Of a stretch of DNA of 64,000 bases, positions 22,853-31,822 are shown piece by piece. Source of the stretch: Nitrosopumilus zosterae (GTDB lineage Archaea > Thermoproteota > Nitrososphaeria > Nitrososphaerales > Nitrosopumilaceae); contig NZ_AP026695.1 in the NCBI RefSeq assembly GCF_025998175.1, positions 124,001 through 188,000 of the forward strand, in the 5' to 3' direction. The translations under genes and the position numbers were made by a program. Position 1 is the stretch's first letter. Each line of letters begins with the position of its first letter. The notes beneath the pieces are model-generated. The model searched no databases. It was not told where the DNA came from and saw only the letters and a program-made list of their open reading frames with translations.

Positions 22853-23495
22853 ACCGTATGTAATTCTAAGTGCTGCAACATCTATTGATGGAAAGATTGC
22901 GACTGTAACTGGCGATTCAAAACTATCATCAAAATTAGATGGTATTAGATTACATAAACTAAGATCTAAAGTTGATGCAATACTTGTAGGAAAAAATACT
23001 GTTTTACTTGATGATCCTATGTTAACTGTACGACATACTAAAGGTAAAAATCCAATTAGAATAGTTTTAGATTCTAAAGGTAGTATATCAAAAAATTCAA
23101 AAATAATTCAAACAAGCAAAAAAATTCCAACTATAGTGGTTGTTTCCAATAAAATTACTAAATCAAATCTTGAGAGGCTCAAGAAATTTCCTGTAGAGAT
23201 AATTATAGCAGGAAAAAATTCTGTTGATATCAAATTATTATTGAAAAAACTTTCATATAAAAAAATAAAATCAGTTCTGGTAGAGGGCGGCGGAACTACT
23301 AATTGGGAATTTATTAAAAATGGACTTTTTGATGAATTAATTATTACTCTGTCTCCCTTTCTAATTGGTGGAAAAGATGCGGTATCGTTGGTTGAAGGAG
23401 ACGGATTTAAAAAAATCACAAATTCTCCTATTCTACGACTCAAATCTACCATGAGGCTCAAAAACCACCTTGTTTTGAATTACGTAAAAGTGTAA
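22839..23495 (+). CDS. arfC: Diaminopyrimidine-phosphate reductase (ArfC, RibD C-domain)
   Basis: 218 aa, equivalent to the reductase half of bacterial RibD. It reduces the ribosyl group of the riboflavin precursor to ribityl with NADPH. Family sites: SAATSIDGKIAT (substrate Asp), AILVGKNTVLLDDPMLTVR, PIRIVLDSKG, and VLVEGGGTTNWEFI (glycine-rich NADPH loop). No cytidine-deaminase-type deaminase domain is attached. Last gene of the operon; its start lies 14 nt inside the preceding aminohydrolase gene. Confidence 0.95.
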   Translation: MEKSKPYVILSAATSIDGKIATVTGDSKLSSKLDGIRLHKLRSKVDAILVGKNTVLLDDPMLTVRHTKGKNPIRIVLDSKGSISKNSKIIQTSKKIPTIVVVSNKITKSNLERLKKFPVEIIIAGKNSVDIKLLLKKLSYKKIKSVLVEGGGTTNWEFIKNGLFDELIITLSPFLIGGKDAVSLVEGDGFKKITNSPILRLKSTMRLKNHLVLNYVKV

Positions 23496-23531
23496 GTTAT
23501 TATACTTTCTTTGAAATAAAATTACAAGAAA

Positions 23532-23789
23532 TTGGCAGTAAAAAAGAAAGCTACAACAAAAAGAAAAACTACAACAAAAAAGAAGGCCGCACCAAAAAAG
23601 AAGGCCGCACCAAAAAAGAAGGCTACTAAATCAAACACAAAAAAACCAGCATTTGGTGGATATGCAATTAGTTTTGCAGGTCGTAAAGAAACTGTAGAAC
23701 AAGTATTTGGAAATAAACCAATTGCTCCAAGTGAAATGACCAAAAAGATTTGGGCATTTGTAAAATCAAAGAGCCTCTCTAATCGTTAA
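23532..23789 (+). CDS. Lysine-rich protein with SWIB-like C-terminus
   Basis: 85 aa from TTG 23532. The first 35 residues are a K/A/P/T tail resembling histone H1 tails, with an 18-nt tandem repeat (KKAAPKKKAAPKKK). The C-terminal half (VFGNKPIAPSEMTKKIWAFVKSKSL) resembles the start of a SWIB/MDM2 domain, but the domain is truncated compared with the usual 75 residues. Probably binds DNA and acts in chromatin or transcription (inference). TATA-like ATTATACTT is centred near 23501. Confidence 0.7.
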   Translation: MAVKKKATTKRKTTTKKKAAPKKKAAPKKKATKSNTKKPAFGGYAISFAGRKETVEQVFGNKPIAPSEMTKKIWAFVKSKSLSNR

Positions 23790-23817
23790 ACTGATTTGTT
23801 AACGATTTATCGTTAAC
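23782..23817. promoter_or_regulatory. Palindrome of ATCGTTAAC half-sites upstream of hemerythrin gene
   Basis: GTTAACGAT (23798-23806), 2-nt gap, ATCGTTAAC (23809-23817) is a perfect 9-bp inverted repeat. A third half-site ATCGTTAAA (23782-23790) overlaps the upstream stop codon. It lies about 70-105 nt before the hemerythrin ATG. Could be an operator, or a hairpin terminator for the upstream gene. Confidence 0.4.
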
Positions 23818-23886
23818 TAATTTCCATCTTTTAATTATTTTTTAAAATAAATAAGATATAGATATTGGATTTTATTCAAAATTATC

Positions 23887-24444
23887 ATGTCTACAGCATC
23901 GTTAAGACGCGATCATGATTTGATAGAAAAAGTCGTCAAAGCAATGGAATCTACAATTCAATTACTAAATGACAATAAACAAATTCCAGAATCAATTTTA
24001 CTTCCTGTAATTGATTTTTCAAAAAATTTTACTGATGTTTGTCATCATACTAAAGAAGAAAAATCTCTATTTCCTGCATTAGAACAAGCTGGAATGCCGA
24101 GTAATATGGGTCCTGTAGCTATGATGTTAATTGATCATCAACGTTCCAGAGAAATTGGATCTAGAATGGAAGAATCAGCTAAAGAGTATCTTTCTTCAGG
24201 AGATTCTACAAAATTGATTAGCGATATGCAACAATATGTTGAACATATAACAGAACATCTATGGAAAGAGAATAATAGATTATTCATGATGGCTGAAGCA
24301 CGATTACAATATGTTTCAAAAAAAGTAGATGATGAGCTAAATGAAATAGAAAAAACTCAACTTAATGATTTGGGAAAATCTAGAGAACATTATGAGAAAT
24401 TAGCTGAAAATCTTTCAAAAGATGTATCTGAACAAGGTAATTAG
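23887..24444 (+). CDS. Hemerythrin-domain (HHE) protein
   Basis: 185 aa. Helical bundle with the diiron ligands expected for an HHE cation-binding domain: RRDHDLIEK (His), DVCHHTKEEKSLFPAL (His, Glu), LIDHQRSR (His) and VEHITEHLWKENNRLF (His, Glu). Such proteins sense or store oxygen, NO or iron; the role here is unknown. The last 45 residues are a charged coiled-coil-like extension. An acidic hypothetical gene starts 2 nt after its stop. Confidence 0.92.
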   Translation: MSTASLRRDHDLIEKVVKAMESTIQLLNDNKQIPESILLPVIDFSKNFTDVCHHTKEEKSLFPALEQAGMPSNMGPVAMMLIDHQRSREIGSRMEESAKEYLSSGDSTKLISDMQQYVEHITEHLWKENNRLFMMAEARLQYVSKKVDDELNEIEKTQLNDLGKSREHYEKLAENLSKDVSEQGN

Positions 24445-24446
24445 AT

Positions 24447-24749
24447 TTGTCTTCTAGCATATTTGGTCAAGTGATGGGAGTTAGAAAATTTGCTAATGGT
24501 GACATTGAATTAGATTTCTACCATGAAGATGAAATAACAGAATATCGATATTCTTCGGATCCTAGTAGATTAGGAAATTTTCCAAAGGAATTAGCTGAAA
24601 CTTTAGCCAATACTTTGGCTTTGGATATTTGTGTTGAGATTTACTTTGATGAAGATGGCAGTCCTACATATATTGAGCTTGAAGAATGTGATGATGAAGA
24701 TTTTGATGATGATGAAGATTTTGATGAATCTAGTGAAATGAATGAGTAA
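24447..24749 (+). CDS. Acidic hypothetical protein
   Basis: 100 aa from TTG 24447, directly after the hemerythrin gene, so probably cotranscribed. The folded part (SSSIFGQVMGVRKFANGDIELDF...) is followed by a highly acidic tail (residues 80-100, D/E run). No known motif. The acidic tail may be a metal- or protein-binding region. Confidence 0.7.
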   Translation: MSSSIFGQVMGVRKFANGDIELDFYHEDEITEYRYSSDPSRLGNFPKELAETLANTLALDICVEIYFDEDGSPTYIELEECDDEDFDDDEDFDESSEMNE

Positions 24750-24750
24750 T

Positions 24751-26154
24751 TTACTCTACATAATGATGATGTGTAAGATTGTCATAAAATCTGACTGATT
24801 TTAGATTCACAAATTCAAGCATTCCATATCTTGATAACTCCCTTCCAAATCCACTATGTTTTATTCCTCCAAATGGAATTCTAGGATCAGAAATTACAAC
24901 ATTATTTACACTTACAATTCCTGAATCTATTCTTCTTGACATTTTATCTGCTTTAGCAAGATCTTTTGTCCAGATACTTGCACCTAAACCAAATTCACTC
25001 TCATTAGCTAATTTAATTGCCTCACTTTCATTTTCAACTACTGTAATTGGAGCAACTGGTCCAAATGTTTCTTCAGTTGCAATTCTCATATCTGATGTTA
25101 TGTTTTTAAGAATTGTTGGTTTGTAAAAGAATCCTTTTCCGTCCATTTCTGAACCTCCTAGAAGAACTTCTGCACCTTTTGCTTTTGCATCTTCTACAAT
25201 TCCAGAAATTGTCTCTAAACCTTCTTTATTTGAAATAGGTCCAATATCTGTTTCAATTGACATAGGATCTCCTACTTTGAGTTTTGATGCATTTTTTATA
25301 AATAATTCAGTAAATTCTTCTGCAATATTTTTTCCAACAAAAAATCTCTTTGATGCTACACAACTTTGACCGCAATTGATGAATCTACCTTTAACTGCGC
25401 CTTCAGCAGCTTTTTCAATTATTGCATCATCTAATACAATGAATGGATCACTTCCTCCTAATTCTAATACGCATTTTTTTAAATTTTTTGCAGCCCTTTC
25501 ACCAACTTTTGCACCAGCATTTGTACTTCCTGTAAAAGTTACTGCATTAACATCTGAATCAATAAGATGATTTGCAGAATCAACACTACCAACTATTGTT
25601 TGATAAATTCCATCTGGCATTCCTGATTCAGTAAATGCTTTCTCAATTTCAATTCCTGATTGCATAGTTACTCTAGATGGTTTCATTACAATCACATTTC
25701 CAGCCATTAAACATGGAGCTGCAAATCTTAATGCTTGCCAATAAGGAAAATTCCAGGGCATAATGGAACCAATTACTCCTAATGGTTCAAAAGTTAGAAA
25801 ACTTTTCCTTGCATCTGTGTTTAATACTTCATCAGAGAGAAAACTATCTCCATGATCTGCATAAAACTCTAATGCCCAAGCACATTTTTCAACTTCTCCA
25901 ATTGATTCTTTGAGAGCTTTTCCCATTTCAGTTGTTGCAACTTTTGCAAGTTCCGTTTTGTGCTTCTTAAGATATTCTACTAAATTGTAAACATAACTTC
26001 TGCGTTTCTCATAATCTTTTTTCCATTCTGGAAAAGCTCTTCTTGCTTTTCCCACTAACGCAAATACCTGATTTTTATCCATTGTATCATATGTTTTAAT
26101 TTCTTCACTTGTTGCTGGATTTATTGTAGTTATTTGACCCAAGGATTTTTCCAA
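24751..26154 (-). CDS. NAD(P)-dependent aldehyde / semialdehyde dehydrogenase
   Basis: 467 aa ALDH superfamily enzyme, short succinate-semialdehyde dehydrogenase type. General-base Glu231 (LELGG), catalytic Cys265 (NCGQSCVASKRF), cofactor site FTGSTNAG and the GIKHSGFGRE end. In ammonia-oxidising archaea an ALDH of this type has been proposed to act as CoA-acylating succinyl-CoA/malonyl-CoA reductase in the 3HP/4HB cycle; a general semialdehyde dehydrogenase is the alternative. Last gene of a minus-strand run with TFE, aTrm56 and hflX upstream. It converges on the acidic hypothetical gene with one base between stops. Confidence 0.93.
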   Translation of the reverse strand: MEKSLGQITTINPATSEEIKTYDTMDKNQVFALVGKARRAFPEWKKDYEKRRSYVYNLVEYLKKHKTELAKVATTEMGKALKESIGEVEKCAWALEFYADHGDSFLSDEVLNTDARKSFLTFEPLGVIGSIMPWNFPYWQALRFAAPCLMAGNVIVMKPSRVTMQSGIEIEKAFTESGMPDGIYQTIVGSVDSANHLIDSDVNAVTFTGSTNAGAKVGERAAKNLKKCVLELGGSDPFIVLDDAIIEKAAEGAVKGRFINCGQSCVASKRFFVGKNIAEEFTELFIKNASKLKVGDPMSIETDIGPISNKEGLETISGIVEDAKAKGAEVLLGGSEMDGKGFFYKPTILKNITSDMRIATEETFGPVAPITVVENESEAIKLANESEFGLGASIWTKDLAKADKMSRRIDSGIVSVNNVVISDPRIPFGGIKHSGFGRELSRYGMLEFVNLKSVRFYDNLTHHHYVE

Positions 26155-26224
26155 GAATTTCTCCTATTTAATCTGTAACTCGTTTTTCAATATTTTTTGT
26201 AAATTTAGTATATCTGAGTTAAAA

Positions 26225-26740
26225 TCAGAATGTTTGCTGCATATCTTTCTTGATTTCATCAATTTTCTTTGAATATGCTTTTTTAGATTTATCATTCTTT
26301 TTTAGGTTTAGAACACTTCCACATGATGGGCATTTGAACATTCCATCAAGTGCACTCTCAAATGTAACTCTGGGGCAGTCTTCATTACCACAATGATAAA
26401 AGTCTGAAGCATTTTCATAATCTAATCGTTGTTGTAATCTCTCTTCAATTTTCTTTTTCTGGCTTTCAATAAAATGCTCTACTTCTTCTCTTCTGGTTCT
26501 CCATCTGTAGACAAACCACCCCTTTCTTTCATCTTTTACTCTGATTCCAGTGATTAAGGATTTTCCAAACAAATCATACAATACTTTTCTTACCATGTTG
26601 ATCCTAAGACCAGTAGAGCTTGCAATTTCTTCATCAGTTGCATCTTCTGCTTTGAGTAATGATCTTGCTACTTTGAGGTATTCATCCCCTCCTATCATGG
26701 AGGCTATTCTAACAAAAGGATCTTCGTATTTGTCTACCAA
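26225..26740 (-). CDS. tfe: Transcription factor E (TFE alpha)
   Basis: 171 aa. Archaeal counterpart of TFIIE-alpha, stabilising the open RNA polymerase complex. An extended winged helix (residues 8-90; DEEIASSTGLRINMVRKVLYDLFG) is followed by a zinc ribbon (CGNEDCPRVTF...FKCPSCG, about residues 117-141) and a lysine-rich tail. Length matches the family. Confidence 0.95.
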   Translation of the reverse strand: MVDKYEDPFVRIASMIGGDEYLKVARSLLKAEDATDEEIASSTGLRINMVRKVLYDLFGKSLITGIRVKDERKGWFVYRWRTRREEVEHFIESQKKKIEERLQQRLDYENASDFYHCGNEDCPRVTFESALDGMFKCPSCGSVLNLKKNDKSKKAYSKKIDEIKKDMQQTF

Positions 26741-26766
26741 CTCTAATGACTCCTGATTTTCTATTA

Positions 26767-27300
26767 TTAATCCCTTGTTTCTTCTACTTGTACATTTTTG
26801 CCATTTTTAGTGGGTATGATCTTTCTTTTTGCATTTGCAAAGTATTTCTCAAACTGACCGCCTTTTTGAATCCGATCTAAGAGAATTGCCAGGGCACTAA
26901 TCTCTGAATGCGGTTGACTACCAATTCCTACATTATAATCTGCCAATTCATAAATCTCTCTAGGTACTTTTTCAGCTCCTACAACAATTAGCAAATTTTT
27001 TTCCTTTTGAAGCTCCTCTTGTACATTATTGATGTTTTGACCATACATTGAAAGATGAATGATTTTAAAATTTTCTTCCTTTTTCTTTTTTACAACATTT
27101 TTCCATTTATCAATAAATTCTACTTCAAATTTCCCACCCCATGTTTTATTGATTTTTTCTACAGTATCTTTGATTTCTGGATTAACTTCATTCATGAAAA
27201 TTCTTTCTGCGCCAAATGCTCGTGAAACAAGTGCAACATGTGTGGTGACTCTATCGTCTCTTACAAGACGTTGTCCAATTCTTAAAACTTCAATTATCAA
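26767..27300 (-). CDS. trm56: tRNA (cytidine(56)-2'-O)-methyltransferase aTrm56
   Basis: 177 aa SPOUT methyltransferase specific to archaea, modifying C56 in the tRNA T-loop. Diagnostic stretches: [28 protein letters not shown] (residues 4-31), [49 protein letters not shown] (SAM-binding knot). It overlaps the end of hflX by 11 nt, so translation is likely coupled. Confidence 0.95.
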   Translation of the reverse strand: MIIEVLRIGQRLVRDDRVTTHVALVSRAFGAERIFMNEVNPEIKDTVEKINKTWGGKFEVEFIDKWKNVVKKKKEENFKIIHLSMYGQNINNVQEELQKEKNLLIVVGAEKVPREIYELADYNVGIGSQPHSEISALAILLDRIQKGGQFEKYFANAKRKIIPTKNGKNVQVEETRD

Positions 27301-28411
27301 ATGTCTCTTTTACTCCTTCAAATGAATTTCTATTGAAATTGTATGAATTTTGACTCATAGTAATATTCTTGATTAATTTTTTCAATTCATTAACATTTTT
27401 ACCTGTTTTTGCAGAAACTGAAATCACTTTTTTGTTTTCAGCTAAATTTAGAATATTGATTTTTCGATTTATCTCATCATGTTTTAATAAATCATCTTTG
27501 TTTAATACATAAATTATTTTATCTTGTTCAACACCTAATTCACTTAAAGTTCTCATGCAGCTGGAAAATTTCTTTTTCAATTCAAATACAGAATCACTAA
27601 TGTCTATTACTAACAGAATGATATCTGTGTATGTTAGTTCTTCTAAAGTTGATTTGAATGCATCAATCATATATGCCGGTAATTTACTGATAAATCCAAC
27701 TGTATCTGCAATTAAGAATGGTTCTTGATTGATAGTTAATCTCCGTGTAGTTGTTGTAAGCGTTGTAAACAGTTCTTTGCTTTGTGCTCTTGATTCGCCT
27801 GTTACTTTGTTAAACAAGGTTGTTTTTCCTGCAGATGTATATCCCGCAAGTGAAATGGTCTTGAATCCAAGTCTTTTTCGTCCTTGTCTGTGAAGTTCTC
27901 TTTGTTTTCCTGCTTTTTCAAGTTTAGATCTTAATGTTTGCATTCTGTGTTTAATATCATTATAATAGACATCCACCTCAAATTTTCCAATACCCATAAA
28001 CCCTGGTTGCTCACCCATATTTGCAAGACGAACTTTTTCTTTTGCTCTGGCCATCTCATATCTCAATTGGGCTAATTTAACTTGCAACTTTGATTCTGCA
28101 CTTGATGCCCTGCTTTCAAAGATTTCAAGAATTAATCCTTCTCTATCTAAAATTTCACGATGTAAGGCTGAAGCTAAATTGTAATTTTGGCTTGGTTTCA
28201 AAATTTCATCAAATATTATTACCTCTGGCCTAAGCTTATCTGCTATCTCTTCTAATCTTTCTAAAACTCCTCCACTAATTCCGTATTTTGGTTTTTGAAG
28301 ATAATCTTGCTGGATAATATGAACTACTTCGTATCCTGCTGCATCACAGAGTCCTTTGGCCTCGTTAATCGAATCTTCCTGGTCATATGTGATTAAAATT
28401 GCAGATTTCAT
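27290..28411 (-). CDS. hflX: GTPase HflX
   Basis: 373 aa. N-terminal HflX domain (residues 1-175) with its coiled coil, then the G domain with P-loop GYTSAGKTT (190-198), switch II DTVGF, and NKDD. HflX binds ribosomes and splits stalled or inactive 70S particles; archaeal members bind the 50S subunit. The gene follows the AbrB-PhoU protein after 25 nt. Confidence 0.95.
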   Translation of the reverse strand: MKSAILITYDQEDSINEAKGLCDAAGYEVVHIIQQDYLQKPKYGISGGVLERLEEIADKLRPEVIIFDEILKPSQNYNLASALHREILDREGLILEIFESRASSAESKLQVKLAQLRYEMARAKEKVRLANMGEQPGFMGIGKFEVDVYYNDIKHRMQTLRSKLEKAGKQRELHRQGRKRLGFKTISLAGYTSAGKTTLFNKVTGESRAQSKELFTTLTTTTRRLTINQEPFLIADTVGFISKLPAYMIDAFKSTLEELTYTDIILLVIDISDSVFELKKKFSSCMRTLSELGVEQDKIIYVLNKDDLLKHDEINRKINILNLAENKKVISVSAKTGKNVNELKKLIKNITMSQNSYNFNRNSFEGVKETFDN

Positions 28412-28436
28412 TATTTTTCATTTAGCCAATTTTTTA

Positions 28437-29483
28437 TTATTCCGTTTTTTTCAGTACTTTTTCAATATTCATATTCAAAACAATTTCTGCTATGTCGCTC
28501 GCATACTCTGAAACTCTTCTAATATTTTCAGACATTCTTCTTACTCTATAAAACTCCTCATCATCTTTTAATGATTTTGATGCATCTCTGACTTTTTTCT
28601 CATATTTGCTAATTTCATTTGTTTTCTCAATGGTTTTTTCTGCTTGAACATAATCTTCTTTGAATAAAGCTAAACATGCATCATCTAATACTGATAAACA
28701 AAATTCATTCATATCTTGAAGCTTATCTAAAATCTCTTTCTTAACTGGTTTTTTAAATTCTAATAGATCAGATGCAATAAATGATGCATGATCTCCTGCT
28801 CTTTCAATATTTTTTACAACCAATCTATACCCAAGGCAATTTCTGGCATTTCTAAAACCCATCTCTTTTAGCATGTGTTCATTTTGGATTGCTATTTTTA
28901 ATTGTCTAATAATATAAAATCCAAATCTATCTACTTCGTCATCTGTATTGATTACTTCTTGTGCTAGTTCTAGATTGTTTTCTTTTACTGCTAAAATTGC
29001 ATCACTAGACATTGATTTTGCCAAATGTATCATCCGCTTGAATGCTCCATCCACTGACAATTCCAACAAATTCACAAGAACCTGAACTGTAATTCCTCCA
29101 CTAGAATCAGAAATTATTTCTGAACCCATAAGCATTCTCTTTACTGCTTCTTTCACTGTATTCCTTTGATTGGGACTTAGTCTACCGCTTTTTGGTTTAA
29201 CATTAATTGTCCTGAATCCTAGAAAATATAACGAAATTAATTTTCTAATTATGGAAGATGCATCTTCTTCAATATCTATCTCTATTACAGCATCCTCTTT
29301 TTTTTGGATACGTGATTCGAATTTTGGGGGATAAAGCTCTAATGTTGAGGAGCCTTTTCTGACCATCCTGATTTGATCGCCTTGTTTAAGACCCAACTCC
29401 ATTATCCACTGTTTTGGAAGTGAAACTATGTATGATGATTTTCCTGTAAATTGAATTTTCCTTGTCTCTTCTCTTTCTTCCAT
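28437..29483 (-). CDS. AbrB/PhoU-domain phosphate-uptake-type regulator
   Basis: 348 aa. An N-terminal SpoVT/AbrB-like DNA-binding beta-hairpin (KIQFTGKSSYIVSLPKQWIMELGLKQGDQI, residues 9-38) is followed by PhoU-like helical bundles (VDRFGFYIIRQ, NIERAGDHASFIASDLLEF, NIRRVSEYASDIAEIVL). This fusion is common in archaea and is thought to regulate phosphate or metal uptake, but no transporter genes are nearby. Promoter side faces the PUA gene, 84 bp apart. Confidence 0.9.
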   Translation of the reverse strand: MEEREETRKIQFTGKSSYIVSLPKQWIMELGLKQGDQIRMVRKGSSTLELYPPKFESRIQKKEDAVIEIDIEEDASSIIRKLISLYFLGFRTINVKPKSGRLSPNQRNTVKEAVKRMLMGSEIISDSSGGITVQVLVNLLELSVDGAFKRMIHLAKSMSSDAILAVKENNLELAQEVINTDDEVDRFGFYIIRQLKIAIQNEHMLKEMGFRNARNCLGYRLVVKNIERAGDHASFIASDLLEFKKPVKKEILDKLQDMNEFCLSVLDDACLALFKEDYVQAEKTIEKTNEISKYEKKVRDASKSLKDDEEFYRVRRMSENIRRVSEYASDIAEIVLNMNIEKVLKKTE

Positions 29484-29567
29484 AATCTAAAGAGATTAAT
29501 CCTATCTATATAGTTTAGTAGTTATAATATGGTCTTGCATTGAACTAATATTTAGAAAAGATCTTTT

Positions 29568-30047
29568 ATGCATATGGATCAAGTTCTCAAACTCCAATAT
29601 TCACTTGATGCATTATTTGGAAATGGAGTATCAAAATATTTACCAAAAAATATTGAAATGATATTTTCTAGAAAGACCGGAAGAATCCGAACTGTTTTGC
29701 ATGAGGGAAAATTATTGTGTACTTTGAGAATTGATGGTGGCTTGGCAATCAGTCCTTATTTTGCTCAAATTTTATTGAAAAGTAAAACATTCAAAGAAAA
29801 TTGTGTGGAAATAAACAAGGATGCTGCTCCTTTTGTAATGGATGGAAAATCAGTATTTTGTAAACATGTAGTGTGGTGTGGAAATAAAGTTAGAATTTCT
29901 GCTGATACCCCTGTATTGTTCAAAGGTAGAGTGATTGCAGTAGGTAAGGCTGTTTTGTCCCATGAGATGATTTCTGATTTTAATAGAGGTGTGGCCATAA
30001 AGGTCAGAGATAGTTTAAAAAGTCCAAAGGAGGCAATAGAATCATGA
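29568..30047 (+). CDS. PUA-domain RNA-binding protein
   Basis: 159 aa. The C-terminal half is a PUA domain (FVMDGKSVFCKHVVWCGNKVRISADTPVLFKGRVIAVGKAVLS), as in archaeosine transglycosylase and MCT-1/Tma20-like proteins; the N-terminal half resembles the pre-PUA fold (RTVLHEGKLLCTLRIDGGLAIS). It may be an archaeal MCT-1/DENR-like or rRNA/tRNA-binding protein. Overlaps the aNAC gene by 4 nt, linking it to translation. Confidence 0.82.
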   Translation: MHMDQVLKLQYSLDALFGNGVSKYLPKNIEMIFSRKTGRIRTVLHEGKLLCTLRIDGGLAISPYFAQILLKSKTFKENCVEINKDAAPFVMDGKSVFCKHVVWCGNKVRISADTPVLFKGRVIAVGKAVLSHEMISDFNRGVAIKVRDSLKSPKEAIES

Positions 30048-30385
30048 TGCGAGGAGGTAATCGTGAAATGCGAAGAATGATGGATAAGATGGGTCTAGAC
30101 ATGAATGAGCTATCAAATGTTCAAGAGGTAATAATCAAAACTGACAAGAAAGAGATTATTATCACAAAACCCTCCGTTACTGAAATGAAAGCAAAAGATA
30201 ATTCGATTTTTACAGTAACTGCAGATAGCTATGAGGAAAGAGAATTGGAGGTTCCAATTTTCTCGGAAGAGGACATTCAACTTGTGAGTCAACAGGCTGG
30301 AGTTGATGAAGAAAAGGCCAAAAATGCTTTAGAGGAGGCCGAAGGCGATCTTGCTCGAGCAATCTTGCTTTTGACAAGTGGATAA
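30044..30385 (+). CDS. nac: Nascent polypeptide-associated complex protein (aNAC)
   Basis: 113 aa. Homodimeric ribosome-bound chaperone for nascent chains. The NAC domain (residues 20-70; VQEVIIKTDKKEIIITKPSV) is followed by a C-terminal UBA domain (DIQLVSQQAGVDEEKAKNALEEAEGDLARAILLL, 77-110). Full family length. Translationally coupled to the PUA gene. Confidence 0.96.
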   Translation: MMRGGNREMRRMMDKMGLDMNELSNVQEVIIKTDKKEIIITKPSVTEMKAKDNSIFTVTADSYEERELEVPIFSEEDIQLVSQQAGVDEEKAKNALEEAEGDLARAILLLTSG

Positions 30386-30463
30386 TTTTTATTTGTTTTT
30401 TATGCCTAAAAACTAACCAAAAATGAATGATTTAAGTAATGGATTCATTAAATTTTGAGTATA

Positions 30464-30799
30464 ATGAGTAGTATGGCCGAATCCAAAGTTACGGGAATTA
30501 TCAAATCTCTGAATGCTTTAGAAGATGAACTAGATTCGTTGAATAGTAAAGTAGGCGACATGAAAAAACAACTGAATCTAAAGGCTCAGTCTAAAATTGA
30601 TTCATTATTAGAAAAAACTAGAGAAATGGCCACAAAAGAGGCTGAAGTAATTATTAATGCATCTAAAGAAAAGGCAACTTCTGAATCTCAAAGAATTGCT
30701 CAAGAAGGTGATGCTAAATTATCTGAAATACAATCCACGATTGATGCCAATTTTGATGAAGCAGTGAAACATGTAGTGTCAACTGTTTTGAAGGCATAA
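30464..30799 (+). CDS. Coiled-coil protein, A-type ATP synthase subunit H-like
   Basis: 111 aa from ATG 30464; TTG 30455 is also in frame. Almost entirely predicted coiled coil rich in A/E/K, with the shape of AhaH, the peripheral-stalk subunit of archaeal ATP synthase (KEAEVIINASKEKATSESQRIAQEGDAKLSEI...FDEAVKHVVSTVL). No other ATPase genes are adjacent, so the call rests on sequence character only. Confidence 0.6.
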   Translation: MSSMAESKVTGIIKSLNALEDELDSLNSKVGDMKKQLNLKAQSKIDSLLEKTREMATKEAEVIINASKEKATSESQRIAQEGDAKLSEIQSTIDANFDEAVKHVVSTVLKA

Positions 30800-30919
30800 A
30801 CCTAAATTTCATATTTTATTCAAAAAAATATCGATCCCTTACTTAATACTCGTATTGGAATTGCTACTACGTATGGTAAGCATTACTATAGGTTTTCAAC
30901 CTATCTTAAGACGCTTCAA

Positions 30920-31483
30920 TTGTCTTTTGATTCTATTCTCCCAGAAGAAATTTTAGATTATTCGGGGCATCTAATATTTACAACTAGGAAAGAATCTCCC
31001 AAAAAATGTAAAAAACTATTATTTCATGAAGATATATTTGAACAGCCTTCAACTGTGATTAGAGGAATAATGATGCAAAAACTCAATCTAGATTTTGAGG
31101 AAGAAATTTTAATTTTAGGTGTTGATCCTGGACAACGAATAGGCTTATCTGTATTTTATTATGGGCAAGAAATTGAGAGATCGTTTCATTTATCGATTGA
31201 AGACTTTGTTTTTCACATTATTCAAATTTTAGGAGGCCTTAGAGCAAAACAGAAAATAATAAAAATTGGAAATGGAAATATGGTCATTGCCAAAAAAATT
31301 GTTTCTATGTTGAATCTAACATTTTGTTCATCTTTTGAATTGGAATTTGTTGATGAACGGAAAACTAGTTTAAAAATTAAAAATTTCAATCAACGAGGAA
31401 AACGAGATATGCTTTCAGCAAAATATATCTCTCAACGTGATGGTTTTAGACATTCTATTTTACCATTGTCTTTGACAGGTTGA
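30920..31483 (+). CDS. RNase H-fold (RuvC/YqgF-like) protein, true start probably upstream
   Basis: 187 aa from TTG 30920. ILGVDPGQRIGLSVFYYG (about residues 65-82) is the first strand of a RuvC-like nuclease fold with its metal-binding Asp, and a later ELEFVDER fits another acidic site. The frame remains coding-like upstream to about 30842, reading NTRIGIATTYGKHYYRFSTY before TTG 30920, but contains no ATG, GTG or TTG after the in-frame TAA at 30803. The gene therefore seems to use a non-canonical start or carries a start-codon change. TATA-like ATATTTTATT (30811-30820) would start transcription near 30841. Confidence 0.6.
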   Translation: MSFDSILPEEILDYSGHLIFTTRKESPKKCKKLLFHEDIFEQPSTVIRGIMMQKLNLDFEEEILILGVDPGQRIGLSVFYYGQEIERSFHLSIEDFVFHIIQILGGLRAKQKIIKIGNGNMVIAKKIVSMLNLTFCSSFELEFVDERKTSLKIKNFNQRGKRDMLSAKYISQRDGFRHSILPLSLTG

Positions 31484-31822
31484 GCATTCAAAAATTTCGT
31501 TTTTCTAAATTATCTATTTTTATATTTTATCAATACTTCGTTGACACAATTATGATAGTATAATAATTTCTTGAATTTTTTATATTTTTTTGAAAAAAGA
31601 ATGAAATTTTTTGTTAAACAACTATATTGACAGTTGTTATTTTTCCAAAAAATATCGAAATAAAATAAGCTATACATATTTATTGGAGATTTCAAGTTTT
31701 TTTTTGAAACAAATACTGATGATCGCATTATAATTAAAAATATTTGCAACTTTTTTAGTTTTTTTTATAGATTTTATCGATCCATCCTTATATAGTTATG
31801 AATTCTATAAGATACTACCAAG
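31484..31822. other. AT-rich intergenic region with inverted repeat
   Basis: Very AT-rich. AACAACT (31617-31623) pairs with AGTTGTT (31632-31638) across an 8-nt loop. The right end carries a strong TATA box CTTATATAG (31790-31798) 26-30 nt before ATG 31823. I see no convincing gene; a 79-codon minus-strand frame has low-complexity K/F/N composition. Confidence 0.5.

Noticed and set aside
24755-24795. C/D-box sRNA (TGATGA ... CTGA)
   Set aside because: It lies inside the aldehyde-dehydrogenase coding end (His-rich tail) and lacks clear D'/C' boxes.
31510-31749. 79-codon minus-strand frame
   Set aside because: Composition is dominated by K, F, N, Y and S as expected from random AT-rich DNA. 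No start context, TATA spacing or motif.
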